Origin: CALBPI01 sp039821645
GTDB taxonomy: Bacteria > Pseudomonadota > Gammaproteobacteria > Steroidobacterales > Woeseiaceae
Length of the DNA: 54,675 bases
Assembly: GCA_039821645.1 (NCBI GenBank)
Contig: JBCBNU010000014.1
Coordinates: forward strand, 1 to 54,675
Direction of reading: 5' to 3'
Shown: piece after piece, positions 35,960 to 43,226 of the stretch
Layout of the letters: each line of letters opens with the position of its first letter
Position numbering within the stretch: position 1 is the stretch's first letter
The notes under the pieces: model-generated
Database searches by the model: none
What the model was told of the DNA's origin: nothing
Seen by the model: the letters and a program-made list of their open reading frames with translations, nothing else
Program-made: the position numbers and the translations under genes

Positions 35960-36831
35960 CTGTAACTCCGATCGAAGCTTCGCGGGACACACTTTGCGAC
36001 CACCAGACCCGGCGCGAGTCGACGACGCAGAAATCCAACTCGGGACAGCTTGGCGAGCACCGGTGTTCGAGAAGGGAAAGCCTCTCCGTAGGTTAACGCG
36101 CGCTCGCAAGCGAGGCCCGGAATCTGTGCAATGAAGTCGCGTACATCGTCAATCGCGATGCCCCAAGGCATGGCCGGCGCTCGGTAACGCGGGGTCACAA
36201 AAAGACCTTTACGAGTTTTGCGCGAGAGTATCTCGGGAATGGTGTCGAAGAAAACCGTCGCTTGCTGAAACTCATCTGCGATCGTCGTCAGAAGCCGTCG
36301 GACATCGGACTCACTGAAATACATCAATAATCCTGCTGCAGAAATAAACGGCTTGGAGTCCCTCGGTACGGCCTTCAACCAGATTGGATCCAATGCCGAT
36401 GCAGCGATGTGCTTGATACCTGGGTGCGCGGGCAACAGGTCGCGCCGGCAAGCGATCGACTCAGGAAGATCCACACTGACCCAGCGCACGCGCTGATCGT
36501 CAATGCGCCAGGGCTGAGTTTCGAGTCCATCACCGAGTGACACGACTACCGGTTTTCCTTCACTAGATGCGATGTGCTTTCGCACGAGCTCATCCGAGAG
36601 AGCTGCTCGGATCACGTGGGCCGCATTCGGCGGGCCGAACGCGCCACGAAAATCGTAGTCAATCGTATCGACCAGGTCTAAAGCTAATGGATCATTGATT
36701 AACGGATTGGAACGCTTTTGTTCAGATGCGCGATGCCAAAGCGGCCAGAGCATCGTCTCAGGGACGCCAGTAAGGTTGGGTCTGTGCACAGGGCGCGAGA
36801 CGCTGTTAATGGATTCCACTGTCTTTGTCAT
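35956..36831 (-). CDS. SAM-dependent methyltransferase, leucine carboxyl methyltransferase-like
   Basis: 291 residues of the PPM1/Tcmp (leucine carboxyl methyltransferase-like) class I methyltransferase group. Seen are LTGVPETMLWPLWHRA near the N terminus, VVVSLGDGLETQPWRID as SAM motif I, WVSVDLPESIACRRDLLP and SAAGLLMYFSESDVRRLL. The substrate is unknown. Translationally coupled to the HugZ-like gene and preceded by a perfect Fur-like palindrome about 50 bp upstream, it may act on heme, a heme breakdown product or a siderophore; this is inference from context. Confidence 0.82.
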   Translation of the reverse strand: MTKTVESINSVSRPVHRPNLTGVPETMLWPLWHRASEQKRSNPLINDPLALDLVDTIDYDFRGAFGPPNAAHVIRAALSDELVRKHIASSEGKPVVVSLGDGLETQPWRIDDQRVRWVSVDLPESIACRRDLLPAHPGIKHIAASALDPIWLKAVPRDSKPFISAAGLLMYFSESDVRRLLTTIADEFQQATVFFDTIPEILSRKTRKGLFVTPRYRAPAMPWGIAIDDVRDFIAQIPGLACERALTYGEAFPSRTPVLAKLSRVGFLRRRLAPGLVVAKCVPRSFDRSYR

Positions 36832-36879
36832 GCCGTTACGCGGGAGAAGGTCGAATATGACAATCTACGCACCTAAATG

Positions 36880-36896
36880 CAAATGATTCTCATTTG
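36880..36896. promoter_or_regulatory. Fur-like palindrome upstream of methyltransferase-HugZ
   Basis: Perfect 7-3-7 inverted repeat CAAATGA-TTC-TCATTTG, 48 bp upstream of the methyltransferase start and about 170 bp upstream of the lipo-azurin start on the other strand. It shares the ATGATTCTCAT core with the double box at 31455. Confidence 0.75.
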
Positions 36897-37067
36897 TCGA
36901 GTGTGAATTCAAGACGATCGCTTGAAATTCGTGAATGTCTAAGTGCTGACGATATGCTTATTCCGATCGTCTATGCCTGTGCATTTGAGAGGTAGCTTGT
37001 GATCGCGCGGCGCAGTTGCAATAATTTGCGTATCTGTCGAACAAATGAACCTGAAGGATATCTAGAC

Positions 37068-37811
37068 ATGGTTTCAACACGACTAGCGGCGCTGTTTGGC
37101 GCCATGATGTTTGTATTTGCGTTGAGCGCGTGCGGTGGCTCGGACGATAGCAGCAGTTCAGCAACAGCCGCTGTTGCGGAAGCTGCTGAAGACGCCATGG
37201 ATGAAGCGGCAGAAACCGCATCAGACGCCATGGAAGCAGCAGGCGAGATGGCTGACGATGCAGCTGACGCAGCCGGTGAAATGGCCGACGACGCGATGGC
37301 AGCAGCGGGTGAGATGGCTGACGATGCGATGGAAGCGGCTGGCGAGATGGCCGACGACGCTATGGAAGCAGCCGAAGAAGCGGTTGAGGAAGCGACTGAA
37401 GCCGTTGCAGCTGCAACGGGTGGCGAAGGTTGCACCTTCGACGTTAAAGTTGGCGACCAGCTCGCGTTCAGCACCTCTTCTATCTCTGCACCGGCTTCTT
37501 GCGGTTCGGTCACCGTGAACCTGACGCACACCGGCAACCTGCCGAAGGCGGCGATGGGCCACAACTGGGTCTTGATTCCGAAAGACCAGGTTGAAGCGGT
37601 AGCGACTGCTGGCATGTCAGCGGGCGTCGACGGCAACTACCTCGCGGACGGTGAAGATCGCTACATCGCTGCAACCAAAATCATTGGTGGCGGCGAGTCC
37701 GACAGCGTCACGTTCTCACTCAGCGACCTGGATCCTGATGCAGAGTACATGTACATCTGCACGTTCCCGGGCCACTGGTCGGTAATGCGCGGAACCTTCA
37801 CGATCAGCTAA
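37068..37811 (+). CDS. Lipid-anchored azurin with helical repeat linker
   Basis: 247 residues. The lipoprotein signal ends LSA-C22 followed by GGSDD. Residues about 33-118 are almost all Ala, Glu, Met, Asp and Gly, arranged in 11-residue units (AMEAAGEMADD type, four full units at 54-97), predicted as a long helix. The azurin domain then carries copper ligands H165 and C231-x4-H236-x3-M240 with the disulfide C124-C144. It resembles neisserial Laz in design (lipid anchor, low-complexity spacer, azurin), but the spacer is unrelated in sequence. Start ATG 37068. Followed by a good terminator, so probably monocistronic. Confidence 0.88.
   Translation: MVSTRLAALFGAMMFVFALSACGGSDDSSSSATAAVAEAAEDAMDEAAETASDAMEAAGEMADDAADAAGEMADDAMAAAGEMADDAMEAAGEMADDAMEAAEEAVEEATEAVAAATGGEGCTFDVKVGDQLAFSTSSISAPASCGSVTVNLTHTGNLPKAAMGHNWVLIPKDQVEAVATAGMSAGVDGNYLADGEDRYIAATKIIGGGESDSVTFSLSDLDPDAEYMYICTFPGHWSVMRGTFTIS
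37227..37358 (+). repeat. Four tandem 33-bp units in the lipo-azurin linker
   Basis: Units start at 37227, 37260, 37293 and 37326, each encoding an 11-residue AxxAAGEMADD-like sequence, with a decaying fifth after them. Third-base differences between units show that the protein repeat, not the DNA, is kept. Confidence 0.9.
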
Positions 37812-37831
37812 GCAGCTACTGCTCGCGATCG

Positions 37832-37872
37832 AAAAAGCCGTGTGGGGCCATGCGCCTCACGCGGTTTTTTTT
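37832..37872 (+). terminator. Intrinsic terminator after lipo-azurin
   Basis: An 11-bp stem CCGTGTGGGGC / GCCTCACGCGG (two G-T pairs), 5-base loop, then eight T. A run of A precedes the stem, so it may also work in reverse. Confidence 0.9.
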
Positions 37873-37923
37873 GCCTGCGTGGCGCGCGACGGGTTTTAGC
37901 TGCAGTCGCGTATACTCGCGCGC

Positions 37924-39087
37924 ATGGAAGACGATCCAAAAACCTCACCGGAGACGTGGCTTGCGAATGGGTTACATACCCACGATCAGTCGACGGGCGC
38001 CGTGATGCCGGCAATCCATCCTTCGACGACATTTGCGCGCACACCCGATTATGAGTTGATCAATCCTGCGCACATTTACGCGCGTGCGGAAAACCCAACC
38101 TTTCGGCTCCCGGAACGAATGATCGCTGAGCTGGAGGGTGCGGCCGACGCCCGGATCTTCGGGTCCGGCATGTCCGCAGCGAGCATCGTTTTCCAGACAC
38201 TTCGATCCGGCGACCACATCGTGCTGCCGCGCGAGATGTACTACAACCTGCGCGCTTGGGTTCACGAATTCGCCGAACGCTTTCGGATTGAGATCACGAG
38301 TGTACCGGCGGGTAATCTCGACGCGCTGCGAGATGCGATGCGCCCAGGCAAGACGAAACTGGTCTGGATCGAGACGCCGAGCAATCCAGTATTCATCGTC
38401 ACGTCCATCGCCGATGCAGCCGAGATTGCCCATGCAGCAGGTGCACGCCTGGCTGTCGACGGGACGGTTGCCACGCCGTTTCATACTCAACCGCTCTTGC
38501 TCGGCGCAGATATCGTGATGCACTCGACGACGAAGTCGCTCAATGGTCATAGCGACGTTTTGGGTGGCGCGTTAGCGACGCGCGAGGATGACGACCACTG
38601 GCGGATGATCCTGCGTGAGCGCGAAAATGCGGGCGGCTTGCCCGGTCCGATGGACGCGTGGCTCCTGCAGCGAGGCCTGAGAACGTTCTTTGTGCGCATG
38701 CACAAAGCGAGTACGAATGCGCTGGCTCTGGCGCAGTCTCTCGAAGCCCATCCATTGGTCTCAGCGGTTCACTACCCGGGACTCGAGAGTCACCCGGCCC
38801 ACCGAATTTCATCCCAGCAGATGACGCGTGGATTTGGCAGTCTTCTGGCGTTTGAAGTCGTCGGTGGAGCGCCTATGGCGTTGTCGGTAGCCAGGCATTG
38901 CGAAGTAATCACCCGCGCAACATCGCTCGGCGGGGTTGAGTCTTTGATCGAGCACCGCGCATCGATCGAAGGGCCGGAAAGCCCGGTGCCGGAGGGTCTG
39001 CTGCGTGTATCGGTAGGGATCGAATCGGCTGATGATTTGCGCGATGATTTGATGAATGCGCTGGCGCTTGCAGGAGAAGCAGCATGA
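37924..39087 (+). CDS. Cys/Met metabolism PLP-dependent lyase or synthase
   Basis: 387 residues, cystathionine gamma-synthase family, PLP on K204 (HSTTKSLNGHSDV). Other blocks are IHPSTTFART, YARAENPTFRLPE, SGMSAASIVFQTL and WIETPSNP. Candidates are cystathionine gamma-synthase, beta- or gamma-lyase, or methionine gamma-lyase; sequence by eye does not decide. Its stop overlaps the HAD-PlsC gene (ATGA), so it is translated with lipid-related genes, an odd pairing. ATG at 37924. Confidence 0.88.
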   Translation: MEDDPKTSPETWLANGLHTHDQSTGAVMPAIHPSTTFARTPDYELINPAHIYARAENPTFRLPERMIAELEGAADARIFGSGMSAASIVFQTLRSGDHIVLPREMYYNLRAWVHEFAERFRIEITSVPAGNLDALRDAMRPGKTKLVWIETPSNPVFIVTSIADAAEIAHAAGARLAVDGTVATPFHTQPLLLGADIVMHSTTKSLNGHSDVLGGALATREDDDHWRMILRERENAGGLPGPMDAWLLQRGLRTFFVRMHKASTNALALAQSLEAHPLVSAVHYPGLESHPAHRISSQQMTRGFGSLLAFEVVGGAPMALSVARHCEVITRATSLGGVESLIEHRASIEGPESPVPEGLLRVSVGIESADDLRDDLMNALALAGEAA

Positions 39088-40511
39088 GGTTGTATGGCGA
39101 GATCACTCGCGAAATCGATGAGGGTCCGTCGGGGCCGGAAATCGGTGCGTTGTTCGATTTCGACGGCACACTCATCGCCGGGTTCTCCGTCTTTTCTTTC
39201 TTACGAGAGCAGTTGCGCCAACGGGAACTGACGCGCGAGCAGGCGCTAAAACTGGCAGCAGCCGGCGTCGGATATGGTGCAGGCAATCTGGGTTTTTCAG
39301 GCTTGCTGGTGGCGAGTGCCCGACTGCTCGGTGGTATGAGTGAGTCGCGACTCGAGGATCTTGGTAGGGACACGTTCGAACGTCATATTGCAAAGGTCAT
39401 CTACCCCGAGGCGCGCGGGCTTATCGAGGCGCATCAAGCGAAAGGGCATACGGTTGCGATCGTCTCCTCCGCGACGCGATACCAGGTTGAAGCAGCGGCT
39501 GCAGAGTTAGGTGTCGAGCATGTGCTTTGCAGTGAGCTTGAAGTCGTTGATGGCCAGCTGACGGGAGAGATCATTCGTCCTACCTGTTTCGGTCCCGGGA
39601 AAGTCACCGCTGCCGAGCGGCTAGCAGAGCAAACCGGAATCGATCTCGACAAGAGCTTTTTCTATTCGGACAGCTCCGATGACTTGCCGCTGCTTGAGCG
39701 CGTGGGTCAGCCGCGTCCGCTCAACCCGAATCCGCAGCTGGTCGAAGAAGCGGAGAATCGTGGATGGCCTGTTCGTCGATTCGCGAGTCGTGGTCGACCG
39801 CGCCCGACCGACTTGCTGCGCACCGTCGCCGCGACGGGAAGCATGGTCCCGTCGTTTCTTGCCGGTCTACCCATTTGGGCGCTCACGGGTTCGAGAAATG
39901 CGGCGCAGAATTTCACGATGTCGTTGTTCGCGGATGTCGCGAGCGCGCTGATCGGTTTGAACCTTGAAGTTACGGGCGAGCACAATCTCTGGATCCAACG
40001 ACCCGCGGTTTTTGTTTTCAATCATCAGAGTCAGGCCGATGTTGTGATCATGGCGCGACTGTTGCGTCGCGATGTTGCCGGTGTCGGCAAAAAGGAGATC
40101 GCCAAGGTGCCGGTACTTGGGCAAATCATGCAGATGGCGGGCACCGTGATGATCGACCGTAGCGATGCGACAAAAGCGATCGAGTCGATGAAGCAACTGG
40201 TGAACACGATCAAGGTTGAGCGCAAGTCTGTCGTAATGGCGCCCGAGGGCACGCGTACAGTGTCTACGCGTCTCGGCAAGTTCAAGAAGGGCGCCTTCCA
40301 CCTCGCTATGCAGGCAGGTGTGCCGATCGTGCCCGTCGTGATTCGAAACGCCATTGACGTATCACCCAAGGGCGACTTCATGTTCCATCCGGCGACGGTC
40401 GCTGTCGATGTGCTCGAGCCTGTCGAAACCGACGACTGGCTGTCAGAGACGATCGATGAGCATGTCGCCCATGTACGAAATCTGTTCCTCGAGTCTTTGG
40501 GTCAACTATGA
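39084..40511 (+). CDS. HAD-IB phosphatase fused to PlsC-type acyltransferase
   Basis: 475 residues. The N-terminal HAD-IB domain has nucleophile D25-F-D27-GTL, VSSATR and YSDSSDDLPLL (about 1-215). The C-terminal lysophosphatidic acid acyltransferase domain has H314-x4-D319 (HQSQAD), the VGKKEIAKVPVLGQ block, APEGTRT and VPVVIRNA. A hydrophobic stretch around 260-295 may bind the membrane. The fusion suggests coupled phosphatase and acyl transfer in glycerolipid remodelling. Start and stop overlap both neighbours by 4 nt, so three genes are coupled. Confidence 0.9.
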   Translation: MRLYGEITREIDEGPSGPEIGALFDFDGTLIAGFSVFSFLREQLRQRELTREQALKLAAAGVGYGAGNLGFSGLLVASARLLGGMSESRLEDLGRDTFERHIAKVIYPEARGLIEAHQAKGHTVAIVSSATRYQVEAAAAELGVEHVLCSELEVVDGQLTGEIIRPTCFGPGKVTAAERLAEQTGIDLDKSFFYSDSSDDLPLLERVGQPRPLNPNPQLVEEAENRGWPVRRFASRGRPRPTDLLRTVAATGSMVPSFLAGLPIWALTGSRNAAQNFTMSLFADVASALIGLNLEVTGEHNLWIQRPAVFVFNHQSQADVVIMARLLRRDVAGVGKKEIAKVPVLGQIMQMAGTVMIDRSDATKAIESMKQLVNTIKVERKSVVMAPEGTRTVSTRLGKFKKGAFHLAMQAGVPIVPVVIRNAIDVSPKGDFMFHPATVAVDVLEPVETDDWLSETIDEHVAHVRNLFLESLGQL

Positions 40512-41332
40512 GCGCATTCACAGAAGGCAGTCTTTCCTCCGGTTTGTATCACGCGAGCTGGATGCCCGATTCATCGACCGATGAGCATGTCGTTATCGTG
40601 CACGGTCTCGCCGAGCATATCGGTCGCTACCCCCATGTTGCGGCGCGTCTGAATGCCGCGGGCTTTGCGGTTCACGGTCTCGACCATATCGGACACGGAC
40701 GGTCGCCCGGGATACGTAACCTCGTCGATTCGTTTTCTGACTTCACGGATGGCGTCAGTGAACTGCTCGATATGCTGCTGGCCACGCATGGCGCGAATCG
40801 AGTGCATCTGCTCGGGCATAGTATGGGAGGTCTGATCGCTGCGACCTGTGCGGTGCAGATGCCTGAGCGACTGAAAACGCTCATGTTGTCTGGACCTGCG
40901 ATTATCGCCGATCCACCCCCACCGTTCCTGCAGGTGTTCCTCGGGCGGGTTTTCTCAAAGATTGCTCCAAAGGTCGGTGTGTTGGCGTTGGATGCCAACG
41001 GTATCAGCCGTGACAGTAGAGTGGTGACCGCCTACCTCGAAGACCCATTAGTCTATAACGGAAAGATCACTGCGAGGTTGGCAGCGGAGTTACTCGACGC
41101 GATGGAAGCGATCCAGAAACGTGCCGCCGACCTGCGTCTGCCAATGTTGTTGATGCACGGGATGGCCGACACGCTAACAGCTCCGTCCGGATCAGAGTTG
41201 TTGCACAAGCGCTCGTCCTCTGACGACAAGACCCTGAAGCAGTACCCGGGTCTTTATCACGAGATCTTCAACGAGCCGGAACAAGACCAAGTCCTCGACG
41301 ACCTGGTCAGCTGGCTCCAGGCGCGAGTCTGA
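40508..41332 (+). CDS. Monoacylglycerol lipase / lysophospholipase-like hydrolase
   Basis: 274 residues, alpha/beta hydrolase. The oxyanion region is VHGLAEHIGRYPHVAARL, the nucleophile elbow GHSMGG, the acid in LMHGMADTLTAP and the catalytic histidine in YPGLYHEIFNEPE. This pattern is typical of monoacylglycerol lipase/lysophospholipase L2 proteins. Coupled to the HAD-PlsC gene, it could release fatty acids from lysolipids for re-acylation. Ends 1 bp before the convergent nhaA stop. Confidence 0.88.
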   Translation: MSAFTEGSLSSGLYHASWMPDSSTDEHVVIVHGLAEHIGRYPHVAARLNAAGFAVHGLDHIGHGRSPGIRNLVDSFSDFTDGVSELLDMLLATHGANRVHLLGHSMGGLIAATCAVQMPERLKTLMLSGPAIIADPPPPFLQVFLGRVFSKIAPKVGVLALDANGISRDSRVVTAYLEDPLVYNGKITARLAAELLDAMEAIQKRAADLRLPMLLMHGMADTLTAPSGSELLHKRSSSDDKTLKQYPGLYHEIFNEPEQDQVLDDLVSWLQARV

Positions 41333-41333
41333 G

Positions 41334-42539
41334 TCAGCTCGCGGCAGCGGGCTCGGAAGCACCTGCCGCGGGTGTCGGAGACTTCGCTCGTTTCAACACG
41401 AGATAGGCACCAATTCCTGAGGCCAGTGACCCAAGGATGATGCCGAGCCGTTCGTCAAATAATAGGTTCACGCCGGTCTCCTCAAAGGCCAGCGATCCGA
41501 TAAACAGGCTCATTGTGAAGCCGACGCCGCAAAGTAGCCCGGTGCCATAAATGTGCATCCAGCTGAGCCCCTTCGGCAGTTTCGCAAGTCCGAGAAGAAC
41601 GACGAGTCCGCAAGAGACCATGACGCCAATCTGTTTGCCAAAGAACAGACCGAGCATGATGCCAAGGGGAACGCTATGCAGTACGTAATCGAGAGATACG
41701 CCGCTGAGCGACAATCCGGCATTCGCAAACGCAAAGATCGGCAAGACCCAGTAGTTCACGCTCTTGTGCAGCGCATGCTCCATCACATGCAATGGTGAGT
41801 GACCGTCCTCACCGCCTTTGATGGGGATGAAAAACGCGAGCAACACGCCGGCCAGTGTGGCGTGTACGCCGGACTTCAATACGGCGACCCACATCACCAG
41901 CCCAACCAGCAGGTAGGGTGTCTTTTGCAAGACGCCGAATCGATTCATTGCGAACAATATCGGTAAGCAGGCTCCGCCGATTGCCAGAGCAGTCAGGGAA
42001 ATATTGCCGCTGTAGAAGATCGCGATGATCGCGATGGCGGCGACGTCGTCAAAGATCGCGATGGTGACCATGAACACCTTTAACGTCGGCGGTACACCGC
42101 GGCCGAGTAGTGCGATGATCGCCAACGCAAACGCGATATCGGTCGCCGCGGGAATTGCCCAGCCTTGCAGCGCGATGGGATCTCCCAAATTGACCCACGC
42201 GTAGATCAGCGCAGGAACCGCCATGCCACCGACTGCAGCGGCACCAGGCAGGATGACTTGGCGGGGATCTCGCAGCTGTCCCTCGATCAGTTCGCGCTTA
42301 AGCTCGAGACCAATCAGGAAGAAAAAAATTGCCATCAAGCCGTCATTGATCCACAGCAGTAACGGCTTACCGATGCTGAAGGTACCAACGCGGATTTCGA
42401 ATTCGAGTGCGATCAAGGCATCGTAGTAATTCGCCAATGGTGAGTTGGCGATGATCATGGCGAGCACCGCTGCCGAGAATAGAATGATGCCGCTGGCGGC
42501 CTCCAGCTTGAAGAAGCTGTTGAAGAAAGAGTGGATCAC
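41334..42539 (-). CDS. nhaA: Na+/H+ antiporter NhaA
   Basis: 401 residues, inner membrane. Ion-binding residues D134 and the D164-D165 pair (IFDDVAAIA) match the E. coli NhaA aspartates, and the helix bundle order is normal. The C-terminal tail is Ala/Pro/Glu-rich. It exchanges sodium for protons and would matter in saline or alkaline habitats. It lies 42 nt after the TlpA-like gene on the same strand. Confidence 0.95.
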   Translation of the reverse strand: MIHSFFNSFFKLEAASGIILFSAAVLAMIIANSPLANYYDALIALEFEIRVGTFSIGKPLLLWINDGLMAIFFFLIGLELKRELIEGQLRDPRQVILPGAAAVGGMAVPALIYAWVNLGDPIALQGWAIPAATDIAFALAIIALLGRGVPPTLKVFMVTIAIFDDVAAIAIIAIFYSGNISLTALAIGGACLPILFAMNRFGVLQKTPYLLVGLVMWVAVLKSGVHATLAGVLLAFFIPIKGGEDGHSPLHVMEHALHKSVNYWVLPIFAFANAGLSLSGVSLDYVLHSVPLGIMLGLFFGKQIGVMVSCGLVVLLGLAKLPKGLSWMHIYGTGLLCGVGFTMSLFIGSLAFEETGVNLLFDERLGIILGSLASGIGAYLVLKRAKSPTPAAGASEPAAAS

Positions 42540-42581
42540 CTTGCGCTCCTCAATCCATGAACGACGCGAATATTGTTTCGC

Positions 42582-43214
42582 TTAGAGTACCAACTGCTCT
42601 TTGGCTTCAGCAGAAGTGATTTGCTGCTGATCCAGCTTCTGAAGGACGCCCACTATGTGCGCTGCCTCGTCTTCATCGATCTCACCGACGTGAGCGTTCA
42701 GCAATGTGCCATCGCGAGCGATGACGAGGGTAAACGGCAGCGCCATTAACTCGAGTCGATATTGATTGGCGATTTCCAATGCACCCACGTCGCCGACCAA
42801 CACCGGATAGTTGAATTCGATTTCCGCGTTGTATTCGGCGACCGCGTCCATCTCGTCCAGCGCGACACCGATCACCTGCAAGCCCGGTACCGCTTGATCG
42901 GTCTGCAGAGCTTTTAGCAACGGGATCTCACGTCGACACGGTGCGCACCACGTCGCCCAGAAGTTGATCAGACGAATCTGTCCATCCCAATCATCGATGC
43001 CGCTATTGCCACCGCCAAGCGCAGGCATCTTGATGTCCGGTGCAGAGGGATCGGCGTCCGTCGCTGCGGCAGCGGCGGCAGCCGCTGCGCCGGATATTGC
43101 GCCCGCTTGGGCGATTTCGGGCATTTCACTATTCGCACGCAGGCTCGTCCCGGCCAAATAGCCGCCAAGAGCACTGATGGCAATTACAGCAATATAAATC
43201 GGGGCGTGTTTCAT
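42582..43214 (-). CDS. TlpA-like periplasmic thioredoxin
   Basis: 210 residues with an N-terminal membrane anchor or signal (residues 6-22), an Ala-rich linker (about 40-52), then a thioredoxin fold with FWATWC90-AP-C93 and the cis-Pro loop LMALPFTLVI. Probably a periplasmic disulfide reductase fed with electrons by DsbD, whose gene ends 12 nt upstream. Candidate substrates are cytochrome c or copper-site cysteines; not shown by sequence. Confidence 0.88.
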   Translation of the reverse strand: MKHAPIYIAVIAISALGGYLAGTSLRANSEMPEIAQAGAISGAAAAAAAAATDADPSAPDIKMPALGGGNSGIDDWDGQIRLINFWATWCAPCRREIPLLKALQTDQAVPGLQVIGVALDEMDAVAEYNAEIEFNYPVLVGDVGALEIANQYRLELMALPFTLVIARDGTLLNAHVGEIDEDEAAHIVGVLQKLDQQQITSAEAKEQLVL

Positions 43215-43226
43215 CCGGGAAGGATA

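Noticed and set aside
20003..38000. Recently acquired genomic island
   Set aside because: The region is accessory in content but has no integrase, transposase, tRNA target site, flanking repeats or obvious base-composition break, so transfer is not supported by the window alone.
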